DNA of 64,000 bases from Candidatus Thiodiazotropha endoloripes (GTDB lineage Bacteria > Pseudomonadota > Gammaproteobacteria > Chromatiales > Chromatiaceae): contig NZ_LVJW01000003.1 of assembly GCF_001708965.1 (NCBI RefSeq), forward strand, positions 1,488,001 to 1,552,000, given 5' to 3'. Positions within the stretch are counted from its first letter, which is position 1; each line of letters opens with the position of its first letter. Positions 25,934-33,939 of this stretch are shown here, piece after piece. The notes under the pieces were generated by a model, which saw nothing but the letters and a program-made list of their open reading frames with translations, did no database searches and was not told where the DNA came from. The position numbers were made by a program, and so were the translations under genes.

Positions 25934-27227
25934 CGAGCAGCAATCAGAGAACGATGGCCACCTGCAGTTGGCGCGGGAGAATTTACGTGAGCTGCTGAGT
26001 GATGACCGATTACCTGAGTCTGTTCGTGATTCACTTAAGGATGATTTTCACCAGGTTCAGGCAATGCTCGACAAACTTGAGCATGGGCATCTGCATATCG
26101 CGGTTTTTGGTCGTGTCAGCGTGGGTAAATCCGCATTGCTTAATGCGCTGCTGGGCGAGCAGCGTTTCGCTGTCAGTGCGTTGCATGGCGAGACCCGTCA
26201 TAGCGATATGGCTGTCTGGCGAGAAGTTGAGGTATCCGGGGTGTTTCTGATCGATACGCCGGGTATCAATGAAATCAGTGGTGAGGAGCGCGAACGTATG
26301 GCCGAGGATGTGGCGAGCCGTGCGGATTTGGTGCTGTTTGTAGTGGACGGTGATTTGACCCAGACAGAGCTGCAGGCAATGCAGAAGCTTGCACAACTGA
26401 ATCGGCCATTGATTGTGGTGCTGAACAAAGCGGACCGATATACCGCGGATGAACTGCAACTTTTGCTCAGCAGTCTGCGAGAGAAATTAACCGGACTTGT
26501 CGCTAGCGACTATATCGTTGCCGCCGCGGCAAGACCCGCAGAGCGGATCTATCTGCAGATGGATGAACAGGGTCAGGAGCAGGAGATCAGAAGAACTCCG
26601 CAAGCGGATGTTTTGGCTTTGACTGACACGCTCTGGATGTTGATCGAAAAGGAGGGCATGACACTCTCTGCTTTGAACGCCAGTCTGTTTGCCGGTCAGT
26701 TGAGTGATGAGGTGGCTGAACGGGTGGTTGCGATACGCCAGGAAGTGGCAGAGCGGGTGATCCGCGGCTACTGTCTGGGTAAAGGGGTCGCAGTTGCTGT
26801 TAATCCGATACCGGTTGCCGATCTGGTTGCGGCTTTGGCTCTGGATGCCTCAATGGTTGTGCATCTGGCAAGGATCTACGGGATGTCGGTTACCCGGGGT
26901 GAAGCCGGACAGTTGATCAAAACCATCGGTTCCCAGATGGCTCTGTTGATGGCTACGGTATGGAGTGTGAATCTAGCAGCCAGTGCACTCAAAGCGAGTA
27001 GTGCCGGGCTTTCGACCCTGGTAACTGCAGCTGCTCAGGGTGGCATGGGCTACTACACCACCTATGTGGTGGGACTGGCGGCACAGCGATACTTTTCCCA
27101 GGGGCGCTCCTGGGGTAGTGACGGTCCGAAAACCATTGTGCAGCAGATTCTCGATTCAGTGGATAAGGACTCAATACTGCAACAGGCCAGCGATGATATC
27201 CGTCAACGGATGAAGCTGGCAAAATAG
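25863..27227 (+). CDS. second GTPase with DUF697, overlapping the first
   Basis: A 454-residue homologue of the preceding gene product without the N-terminal membrane anchor. The P-loop is GRVSVGKS (about 83-90), followed by DTPGINE near residue 131 and NKAD near residue 189, then a DUF697 region with hydrophobic stretches (AVAVNPIPVADLVAALALDASMV, ALLMATVWSVNLAASALKAS). GTG 25863 has GAGGAG seven bases upstream, inside the first gene, giving a 71-base overlap in another frame. No later start has comparable support, so translational coupling is likely. The switch I Thr is not obvious in either protein and should be checked by alignment. Confidence 0.85.
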   Translation: MEIWKRVQNILRGSPWNSSSEKIDEQQSENDGHLQLARENLRELLSDDRLPESVRDSLKDDFHQVQAMLDKLEHGHLHIAVFGRVSVGKSALLNALLGEQRFAVSALHGETRHSDMAVWREVEVSGVFLIDTPGINEISGEERERMAEDVASRADLVLFVVDGDLTQTELQAMQKLAQLNRPLIVVLNKADRYTADELQLLLSSLREKLTGLVASDYIVAAAARPAERIYLQMDEQGQEQEIRRTPQADVLALTDTLWMLIEKEGMTLSALNASLFAGQLSDEVAERVVAIRQEVAERVIRGYCLGKGVAVAVNPIPVADLVAALALDASMVVHLARIYGMSVTRGEAGQLIKTIGSQMALLMATVWSVNLAASALKASSAGLSTLVTAAAQGGMGYYTTYVVGLAAQRYFSQGRSWGSDGPKTIVQQILDSVDKDSILQQASDDIRQRMKLAK

Positions 27228-27259
27228 TGACTACCTGGTCACCGGATTGAACATGGTTC

Positions 27260-27949
27260 CTAATAGTTGACCTCAACCGCTGTACAGAGATAACGCATCA
27301 ATTGGTCTGTGGCTTGAAACCCGTCCATGACAAAATCCGTGAAATCCGATCGGTTGATCTGTGAGCAATCGAAGGATTTGAGGGCGATGAAGTCCTTGCG
27401 CTTCAAGTCCTCGATCAGCGGGTGATCCGGTGTGAACCCTTTCGGTGCCCGTTTCAGGGAATCTCCGGCAAGTTCGAACTGAGTGCTGAACTCAGTCTGC
27501 TCTTTCAAGGCACTCCAGGAGGCCGGGTTATCCGCGATAAAGTTTCTGATTTTGCCCAGGGTTTTCGATTCTGGATGCCAGATTCCCGCACCGATGAAAC
27601 AGCCGCTGTTTTCTATATGCAGATAGAAGCCCGGTGCATGGACATCCTTTCCGAGCTGGTGTCTGAACTGAATGCCGATATTGGTTTTGTAGGGTGTCTT
27701 GTCTTTGGAGAAGCGGGTATCCCGGTAGACCCGCATCAGGGATCCACCTGACTTTTTTGCGATGGCGTGGAAATGGCTGGACAAGGTTTTCAGCTTTGGC
27801 GCCATCTCCTCAATAAAGGCAAACGCAGGCTCACGCACATAGGTTTCGTACTCCTGCTTATGGTCATTGAACCACTCCCGCTGGTTGTTGCGGCCCAGTT
27901 TTTGTAGAAACGGCAACGTCTGCTTCGGAAAACCGCTGAACTCCCGCAT
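27260..27949 (-). CDS. DUF2461 domain-containing protein
   Basis: About 229 residues of the DUF2461 (TIGR02453) family. Conserved segments are LPFLQKLGRNNQREWFNDHK near the N-terminus, GGSLMRVYRDTRFSKDKTPYKTN in the middle and FYLHIENSGCFIGAGIWHP. Proteins of this family are widespread, cytosolic and of unknown function. ATG 27949 follows GAGGTAGA; a GTG two codons earlier is also in frame. It converges with the GTPase pair, 32 bases away. Confidence 0.88.
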   Translation of the reverse strand: MREFSGFPKQTLPFLQKLGRNNQREWFNDHKQEYETYVREPAFAFIEEMAPKLKTLSSHFHAIAKKSGGSLMRVYRDTRFSKDKTPYKTNIGIQFRHQLGKDVHAPGFYLHIENSGCFIGAGIWHPESKTLGKIRNFIADNPASWSALKEQTEFSTQFELAGDSLKRAPKGFTPDHPLIEDLKRKDFIALKSFDCSQINRSDFTDFVMDGFQATDQLMRYLCTAVEVNY

Positions 27950-28054
27950 TGTCACTCTACCTCGTTATCGATTTTTAACTGTTCGGAGAGATCCTGATTT
28001 TATGCCGATGTCGGATCAATGCATGATTTGCGGGGAAATGGTGCGAACTGTGCG

Positions 28055-28300
28055 CTATATGTCATATTTGCTGTGGATGGCATGTCTGACCGGGCAGGTA
28101 CATACGGTTTGATTACCCAGTTGGGAACTGTATGGGCACTCGGTACCCTTGCCGCAAACCATGCGGGCATGATTTTCTGTGGTGATGCGAATACCGCAGA
28201 GCTGATATTCGTCATCAGTCAGACAGGCATGATGTTTCGTACACTTTTTTGCTTCGAGTAGTACTTCCAGCGGGATATTGAATCTTTTCTTACTGTGCAT
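28055..28300 (-). CDS. small cysteine-rich putative metal-binding protein
   Basis: An 81-residue protein with seven Cys in a regular pattern: CTKHHAC, then LC, VC, TEC and a terminal VCTC before PVRHAIHSKY. The His and Cys spacing suggests zinc or iron-sulfur binding. I do not recognise a named family. The frame competes with a plus-strand frame at 28019-28261, but only this one has family-like character, and it follows the similarly oriented HMA-like gene by 96 bases. The ribosome binding site is weak (TAGAG). No signal peptide. Confidence 0.6.
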   Translation of the reverse strand: MHSKKRFNIPLEVLLEAKKCTKHHACLTDDEYQLCGIRITTENHARMVCGKGTECPYSSQLGNQTVCTCPVRHAIHSKYDI

Positions 28301-28396
28301 CTCTATGTTTTCAATGGCTCACCTTCTTTTTTTCAGAATAATAACGAATGAACTAAGTGTGGTTATTGATCTGAATTCAGATAAAGCTAAATAATC

Positions 28397-28633
28397 CTAG
28401 ATTCCACCCACCAGGGATGCATGCACACCATTTCTTTCAATATAAAAGAGAAGATCGCATGAGTGTATGGATTGGGGGTCGTAGTCAACGACCATCAGAT
28501 GGGGCGTTTTGACATGAGCACAGGCACTGACGACACCTCTGACTCCGGACAGCTCTTTTTCGATATTGTGGATCTCTTCTGCAGAGAGATTTTCATTGAT
28601 ATGTACTACTGCATTGGCGTCGAACTCAATCAT
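28397..28633 (-). CDS. HMA-like small protein, putative metal or cofactor binding
   Basis: A 78-residue protein with the beta-alpha-beta pattern of heavy-metal-associated (ferredoxin-like) domains: DANAVVHINENLSAEEIHNI, GVRGVVSACAHVKTPHLMVVDYDP, then LLFYIERNGVHASLVGGI. The classical CxxC metal site is absent; one Cys lies in SACAH and one in HSCD, so any metal binding would differ. The ATG has AGGGAGAG six bases upstream. It probably shares a transcript with the Cys-rich gene downstream. Confidence 0.75.
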   Translation of the reverse strand: MIEFDANAVVHINENLSAEEIHNIEKELSGVRGVVSACAHVKTPHLMVVDYDPQSIHSCDLLFYIERNGVHASLVGGI

Positions 28634-29426
28634 TTCAGACTCTCCCTAGATTGGTATGGATGCTCTGGCAATATGGTCAAATCATTATAACTAACTGATA
28701 AACCGGTATAAAAATGTACTACTGAGGTAAATGATATACCAGCTGAGATATCTTCAGGCATTGCATCATCTATTTCAGTATGTGAGAAACCTCTGATGAA
28801 TCCAGAGATGTACCCAGCTGTGCAAGCGAGCCGGCTTTAAGAATGAACGGCGTTCATTAGGAGACAATCACCAACCCGCAAACCCACCTGGACAGCATCC
28901 TTTCAGTCAATCAGATGATGTTTGATTTAACAGAGGTTCCTCATGCTTGAAGCTAGTTCAGTTGGGGATGATTACAAGCAGAATATACCCCATCATTTTT
29001 TAGGGTAGTTCGAGGCGAGGAAATTCAAACCGAATTTGGCTCATGCCATAATCGATCTGTGATTGACAGCCTGCTCAATCTGCCAAAGACTGGATGGACA
29101 CACTGTAAGTGTGTATACCAAGAAGGTATTATCTCCCCAGGCCGATTAACCAAAGAGGATTTTTTGACCTGATGATGAATAGTCCCGATCCGGATAAACA
29201 GCCGCGTTGCAAAGAACAAAGTATGATATTGATGGAATCTCCGGGTAATCCGCCTCTCCGCCGAATGACAGAATCCATCTACTGGATTTTCCTCGACCCC
29301 GGCATTCACCGGGAAGGCAAATTGTGAATAGATCAGAGGTTTCCAATTTAAATAATAAACGGTTGGCCTGCCATGATCGGCGGGTAGAGAGTCAGGGTTC
29401 ACCCTCAATACCAATATAAGAATCTT
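28634..29426. other. 793-base intergenic region with an operator-like palindrome
   Basis: Spacer between the divergent HMA-like gene and the antiporter gene. It holds an 8-bp-arm palindrome at 28842-28858. Open frames on both strands (29025-29432 minus, 29109-29327 plus) overlap each other and lack ribosome binding sites and domain character. Around 29230-29320 the words CTCCGGG, CCGAATGACAG and CACCGGG recall degenerate dispersed repeats, but no clear copy pair is present in this window. Confidence 0.5.
28842..28858. promoter_or_regulatory. operator-like palindrome
   Basis: AATGAACG, one G, then CGTTCATT: a perfect 17-base palindrome with a one-base centre. The size and the TGAACGnCGTTCA core resemble TetR-family operators. 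No regulator gene is adjacent, so the binding protein is unknown. Confidence 0.45.
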
Positions 29427-31175
29427 ATGCACCTGGATACCTTCCTAGTATCAGCTTTGATGTTATTGATTGCCACTTCAGTGGCAGTTGCCTTGTTCAA
29501 GCACCTTGGGCTTGGTTCCGTATTGGGGCTGTTGGTTGCCGGAATCGTTGTCGGACCCTACTCACCAGGTCCTTATGTAACTGAGCATGTTGAGGATGTA
29601 CGTCATTTCACCGAGCTCGGTGTTGTGCTGCTGCTGTTTCTGATCGGACTTGAGATGCGGCCGAAAAGATTGTGGGCAATGCGTCGGGAAGTATTCGGGC
29701 TGGGTTCACTGCAGATCCTGGTTACCGGATTGGTGATTGCATTCTATGTTCACCTGTATGAATCCTCCTGGTCGCTCTCCCTGCTGATCGGTCTGACCTT
29801 TGCTCTCTCATCCACGGCATTCGTCATACAGATACTCCATGATCGAGGAGAGATCGCCAGCAAGCACGGTATGACGGCTTTCTCAATTCTGTTGATGCAG
29901 GATCTGGCGATCGTACCACTGCTGGCGGCTGTGCCGATCCTCTCCGATGCCGGTCGTCTCTCCGCCGATGTTCCCCTGTGGCAACAGCTGGGTATCGTGG
30001 TAGGCGTGATTGCCGCAGTCTATGGTATCGGGCGCTATGTACTTCCCGTGGTGCTCAACCATCTGGCGCGACAGGCAAATCGTGAGGGATTTCTGCTGGT
30101 GGTAATGCTGGCGGTGTTCCTTGCCGCCTGGGCGATGGATCAGGCGGGACTCTCCATGGCACTGGGTGCGTTTGTCATGGGTATGCTGCTTTCCGGCTCC
30201 AGCTATCGGTTGCAGATCCAGGCCTATATCGAACCCTATAAGGGGTTGTTGATGAGTCTGTTTTTCGTGGCGGTGGGCATGTCCATCGATTTCTCATCAA
30301 TCTATGATGAGTTGTCGATGTTTCTACAGCACATTGTGGTGATCGTTGCGATCAAGATCCTGGTACTGTTTTCGTTGGCACTGATGTTTGGTGTAACCAA
30401 ACCCATTGCCTTGCGGATCAGTTTTTTTCTGGCTCAGGGTGGTGAGTTCGGATTTGTTCTCTTTGGGTCGGCCAAAGCACTGCAACTGATCAATGACAGT
30501 ACCTTTGTCATGGCTGTGGGGGTGATCTCTGTGAGCATGCTGATAACCCCGCTGCTGGTTGGCCTCAGTGACAGGCTTGCAAAACGGATCAGCAGCAAAA
30601 AACAGGAAACTGAGCATCTCAAGTATCCTATGGAGCATGGAGACATCTCGAAAAAGGTGGTCATAGGGGGTTATGGCAGAGTAGGGCATACCGTTGCTGT
30701 GTTGCTGCATACCAGTGGTGTACCCCTGGTTGTGTTTGATACCAATCCGGAACGGGTGGCCCAGGGAAAGAAGGATGACTTGCCGGTCTACTATGGTGAT
30801 ATCAGTGATCCGGATCTGCTGGATGCCGCCAATCTTGGAACTGCCTCTTTGGTGGTATTGACAGTCAACAGCGGACCGACTGCTTTACGCGCTATCACCC
30901 ATATCAGAAACACCTATCCGCATGTGCCGATTATCTCCCGGGCCAGGGACCTGGAAGCCTGCGGCCATCAGGTCAGTGCCGGTGCAAGCCATGCTTTTCC
31001 AGAGGCGCTGGAAGGGAGTCTCAGACTGGGTGCCATTGCATTGGAGATGATCGATGTGCCAAAGGATAGCGTCGATCAGCTGCTCAAAGGTGTGCGACAG
31101 GATAATTATACTTTAGTGGTATCGGATGAGGATGTGTTACGCAAAAAATCGTCTCATTCAAAAAGGAAACAGTGA
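29427..31175 (+). CDS. CPA2 family cation:proton antiporter with TrkA-N domain (KefB/KefC-like)
   Basis: A 582-residue transporter. About twelve membrane helices (residues 1-385) include the LGLLVAGIVVGPY and FALSSTAFVIQILHDRGE segments of the Na+/H+ exchanger fold, followed by a cytosolic NAD-binding TrkA-N/RCK domain (VVIGGYGRVGHTVAVLL near residue 412, with the Gly-rich loop). KefB/C-type proteins export potassium under glutathione-adduct control; no KefF/KefG ancillary gene is adjacent, so gating by adducts is uncertain. It appears monocistronic, with a weak hairpin after the stop at 31209-31225. Confidence 0.9.
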   Translation: MHLDTFLVSALMLLIATSVAVALFKHLGLGSVLGLLVAGIVVGPYSPGPYVTEHVEDVRHFTELGVVLLLFLIGLEMRPKRLWAMRREVFGLGSLQILVTGLVIAFYVHLYESSWSLSLLIGLTFALSSTAFVIQILHDRGEIASKHGMTAFSILLMQDLAIVPLLAAVPILSDAGRLSADVPLWQQLGIVVGVIAAVYGIGRYVLPVVLNHLARQANREGFLLVVMLAVFLAAWAMDQAGLSMALGAFVMGMLLSGSSYRLQIQAYIEPYKGLLMSLFFVAVGMSIDFSSIYDELSMFLQHIVVIVAIKILVLFSLALMFGVTKPIALRISFFLAQGGEFGFVLFGSAKALQLINDSTFVMAVGVISVSMLITPLLVGLSDRLAKRISSKKQETEHLKYPMEHGDISKKVVIGGYGRVGHTVAVLLHTSGVPLVVFDTNPERVAQGKKDDLPVYYGDISDPDLLDAANLGTASLVVLTVNSGPTALRAITHIRNTYPHVPIISRARDLEACGHQVSAGASHAFPEALEGSLRLGAIALEMIDVPKDSVDQLLKGVRQDNYTLVVSDEDVLRKKSSHSKRKQ

Positions 31176-31208
31176 AATAACTTATTCATAGCATTGGGAA
31201 AAATTAAC

Positions 31209-31225
31209 CAAGTTTAACACTTGGG
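31209..31225 (+). terminator. weak hairpin after the antiporter gene
   Basis: CCAAGT, loop TTAAC, ACTTGG, followed by GTATTTATATTT. The short stem and T-rich tail suggest a weak intrinsic terminator 34 bases beyond the stop. Confidence 0.4.
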
Positions 31226-31405
31226 TATTTATATTTCTGTTGACTTGGTCTATCTTTAGGCTTACCTGCAATTAACAATGCAGTTGTTGTTTTTTTGGGT
31301 AAATATGCAGGATTTTGGTTACAACTCAGAAGTCCAGCAACCTGTTATCTTTGCAACGATCGCAAGGAAATAGGCCAGACAAAAAAAATACACGGAGAGA
31401 GACGA

Positions 31406-31567
31406 ATGCCTAAACTGACCAGTGGTTTGACACAAAAGGAGCGATTGCAGGTTTTACATTCAATCGAGTTGATCAAATCGAACAACAGCAAACGTGAGAG
31501 AAAGATTCTCCAGATGTACAGAGATTGGATTGCAAAAGAGTGTTTTGTTACACATCTGCCTGAATAA
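31406..31567 (+). CDS. 53-residue hypothetical basic protein
   Basis: Small helical-looking protein (MPKLTSGLTQKERLQVLHSI at the start; KRERKILQMYRDWIAKECFV later), rich in Lys, Arg and Glu, with one Cys. ATG 31406 is preceded by GGAGAGAGACGA, a clear ribosome binding site, and the frame is closed by a strong bidirectional hairpin nine bases after the stop. No family was recognised. The open frame extends upstream to 31295, but that part reads as non-coding. Monocistronic. Confidence 0.6.
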   Translation: MPKLTSGLTQKERLQVLHSIELIKSNNSKRERKILQMYRDWIAKECFVTHLPE

Positions 31568-31575
31568 GCTGCTTC

Positions 31576-31602
31576 CAGCGCTCTCTGTTCAGGAGAGCGC
31601 TG
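31576..31602. terminator. bidirectional hairpin between convergent genes
   Basis: CAGCGCTCTC (31576-31585) and GAGAGCGCTG (31593-31602) form a perfect 10-bp stem with a seven-base loop between the small gene and yciK. There is no T-tract beyond it on either strand. Confidence 0.6.
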
Positions 31603-31626
31603 ACAATCCTTAAATCCTAATAACCT

Positions 31627-32388
31627 TTAAGTGCTCTGCTCACTTCTCTCCGGCAGAGCGGTCATGGCCTCTCCATTCACCTGATTGCTGTCGGGACCCA
31701 TCAGATAGAGATAACTGCCCATCAGGGTATCCGGAAGCGGATGCGAGAGGGGATTCTCACCCGGATAGGCCCAGGCCCTCAATGAAGTGCGTGTTGGGCA
31801 GGGGGCGATGCTGTTGACTCTGATGTGACTGTTTTCCAGCTCGTCTGCAAGGGTCTGCATCAGGCCCTCTATGCCGAATTTCGATACACCGTAGGCACCC
31901 CAGTAGGCCTTGCCTTTTCTACCCCGCTCATCCGAGGTGAACAGTATCGATGCATCTTCCGCTTTTCGCAGCAGTGGCAGACAGGCCTGGGTGAGTAGGA
32001 AGGGGGCGGTTAGATTGACCTGTATGACTTTCTGCCAGGTCTCGAAATCATAGTCATCGATACGACTGAGCAGGGCCAATTGTGCCGCATTGTGCAGCAG
32101 GCCATGCAGTACACCGAACTCCTCGTAGAGACTCTCACCCAATGCGTAGTAGTCGTTGGCGGGCGCCTTCTCCAGATCGAATGAGATCATCGCCGGTGTT
32201 GGACCTCCGGCAGATTCGATGGCGTCGTAGGTCTCCTCGAGCCGACCCTCGTGACGACCCAGCAGAATTACCGTGGCGCCATGATCGGCGAATGCTCTGG
32301 CGGCTGCCTGGCCGATACCGCTGCCGGCACCGGTGACCAGGATATTGCGCTCTTTGAGTAGTGTTTTCGAGGGTTGGTAGTTATGCAT
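31627..32388 (-). CDS. yciK: short-chain dehydrogenase/reductase YciK
   Basis: A 253-residue SDR with the cofactor loop TGAGSGIGQ near residue 19, NAA near residue 99 (LLHNAAQLA) and the catalytic YGVSK. The wording around LLKERNILVTGAGSGIG, FTSDERGRKGKAYWGAYGVSKFGIEGL and APCPTRTSLRAWAYPGENP is specific to the YciK subfamily of gammaproteobacteria. The substrate is unknown. It follows gph with a gap of about 117 bases in the same orientation, as is usual in this group. Confidence 0.92.
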   Translation of the reverse strand: MHNYQPSKTLLKERNILVTGAGSGIGQAAARAFADHGATVILLGRHEGRLEETYDAIESAGGPTPAMISFDLEKAPANDYYALGESLYEEFGVLHGLLHNAAQLALLSRIDDYDFETWQKVIQVNLTAPFLLTQACLPLLRKAEDASILFTSDERGRKGKAYWGAYGVSKFGIEGLMQTLADELENSHIRVNSIAPCPTRTSLRAWAYPGENPLSHPLPDTLMGSYLYLMGPDSNQVNGEAMTALPERSEQST

Positions 32389-32505
32389 GCTTCAGGGCCT
32401 GTTAACACGAATCCGATTGCGGGAGTGGCATTATAGCGACCAAGCGAGTGATTATGACATTGATATTACTCATATGAGACATTATCGGTTGTTCATGGAA
32501 TCGGT

Positions 32506-33165
32506 TTATAGCCACTCCAGTATCTGTGCGGGGTGGTCGATCCGGCCATCCGCCTGCCAGGTTTCCGGCTTGTCGGTTTCGCCCAGGTAACCGAACATGG
32601 CGATCAAAGTCCTGGTTCCCGCATTTCGCCCGGCTTCGATATCCCGCTGGGCATCGCCGATATAGAGTGTTCGTTCAGGACTGGCATCTGACTCTCTGCA
32701 GGCCTGAAGAATGGGTTCCGGGTGGGGTTTGGCGTAAGGGGTTGTGTCACCGCTGATCACGGCTGAGGCACGCTGCTGCAGACCGAGTTTCTGCATCAGA
32801 GGATCGGTCAGTCTGGCCGGTTTGTTGGTGACTATGCCCCAGCGTATTGCCAGAGATTCCAGTTCGTCCAACAGCTCAAGCATGCCTTCAAAGGGTTTGG
32901 TCTGCTGGGCAATATTCTGCAGATAGAGATCGAGAAACTCCTTTTGCAGGGCACTGAAATCCGGGTGCTCGGGATCGATACCGAAGCCTACCTGCAGCAT
33001 CGCCCGACTGCCATGAGAGACGGAAGGGCGCAGTTGCTGAAACGATACGGGCTCTCTGCCATGACGCTCCAACTGCAGATTCAGTGCATAGTGAAGATCC
33101 TGGGCCGTGTCCGCAAATGTGCCATCCAGATCGAACAGTACACAATCAGTATGATTCGACTTAAT
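32506..33165 (-). CDS. gph: phosphoglycolate phosphatase (HAD family), apparent ATT start
   Basis: HAD-superfamily phosphatase that recycles 2-phosphoglycolate. The nucleophile motif FDLDGTFADT lies at residues 11-20, TNKPARLT carries motif II (Thr, with Lys), and motif III is IGDAQRDIEAG. No ATG, GTG or TTG lies in frame between the upstream stop and the FDLDGT motif. The first ATG/GTG/TTG-type start is TTG at 33072, which would remove the catalytic Asp. ATT at 33165 (residues MKSNHTDCVL if read as Met) sits four bases after the ubiG stop, with AGGGA at suitable spacing. I therefore call ATT as start (219 residues); an in-frame CTG further on is the alternative. Confidence 0.85.
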   Translation of the reverse strand: MKSNHTDCVLFDLDGTFADTAQDLHYALNLQLERHGREPVSFQQLRPSVSHGSRAMLQVGFGIDPEHPDFSALQKEFLDLYLQNIAQQTKPFEGMLELLDELESLAIRWGIVTNKPARLTDPLMQKLGLQQRASAVISGDTTPYAKPHPEPILQACRESDASPERTLYIGDAQRDIEAGRNAGTRTLIAMFGYLGETDKPETWQADGRIDHPAQILEWL

Positions 33166-33169
33166 GGCT

Positions 33170-33880
33170 CTATCCCTGTTTGATTGTGGCTACCATATAA
33201 TTGACATCCACATCGTCACCCACTCGATAGTGTTGTGTCAGCGGGTTGTAGCTGAGACCTTTGATATCCAGGCTGTCCAAACCGGCTTCTCTGGTCCAGG
33301 CGTTGAGTTCGGATGGGCGGATGAACTTGGCGTAGTCATGCGTCCCCTTGGGCAGCAGCTGGAGCAGGTACTCGGCGCCGACGATGGCAAACAGATAGGA
33401 CTTGGGATTTCGGTTGATCGTGGAAAAGAACAGCTGGCCACCAGGTCTGACCAGCTTGGCGCAGGCACTGACAACCGAGGCTGGATCAGGGACATGTTCC
33501 AGCATCTCCATGCAGGTGATCACATCGAATGAGGCGGGACGCTCTTCGGCGAGACGCTCCACCGGGATGCGCTCATAGTTGACCTCGAGCCCCGATTCCA
33601 GCAGATGCAATCGCGCGACCTGCAGGGGGGCTTCTCCCATATCGATTCCGGTTACCTTGGCGCCACAGGCTGCCAGACTTTCCGACAGAATGCCGCCGCC
33701 GCATCCCACATCGAGAACCTCTTTGCCTTCGAGTGAGGTGAATCCCTTGATATAGTCGAGTCGCAGCGGATTGATTTCATGCAGAGGCTTGAATTCACTA
33801 TGGGGGTCCCACCAGCGTGAGGCGAGCTCCTCAAACTTGCTGACTTCCGAGTGATCGACGTTGATCTGTTCCTGATTCAT
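33170..33880 (-). CDS. ubiG: bifunctional ubiquinone O-methyltransferase UbiG
   Basis: A 236-residue SAM-dependent methyltransferase that performs both O-methylation steps of ubiquinone synthesis. It has the UbiG N-terminus ([19 protein letters not shown]), motif [23 protein letters not shown] and the family C-terminus with [20 protein letters not shown]. It lies 59 bases downstream of mtaD in the same direction and is followed by gph, an arrangement common in gammaproteobacteria. Confidence 0.96.
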   Translation of the reverse strand: MNQEQINVDHSEVSKFEELASRWWDPHSEFKPLHEINPLRLDYIKGFTSLEGKEVLDVGCGGGILSESLAACGAKVTGIDMGEAPLQVARLHLLESGLEVNYERIPVERLAEERPASFDVITCMEMLEHVPDPASVVSACAKLVRPGGQLFFSTINRNPKSYLFAIVGAEYLLQLLPKGTHDYAKFIRPSELNAWTREAGLDSLDIKGLSYNPLTQHYRVGDDVDVNYMVATIKQG

Positions 33881-33939
33881 GAATCTTCGATTAAGCCTGG
33901 TTGTGGTAATCCGGTTAGGTTACACATCAAAGGTTGGAT

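Noticed and set aside
29230-29320. Possible degenerate dispersed repeat (CCGGG and GAATGACAG words)
   Set aside because: Only a vague resemblance to common bacterial palindromic repeats; no second copy in the window and no clear stem.
29025-29432. Open frames on both strands upstream of the antiporter
   Set aside because: They overlap one another, lack ribosome binding sites and have no domain-like pattern; the minus-strand frame even overlaps the antiporter start.
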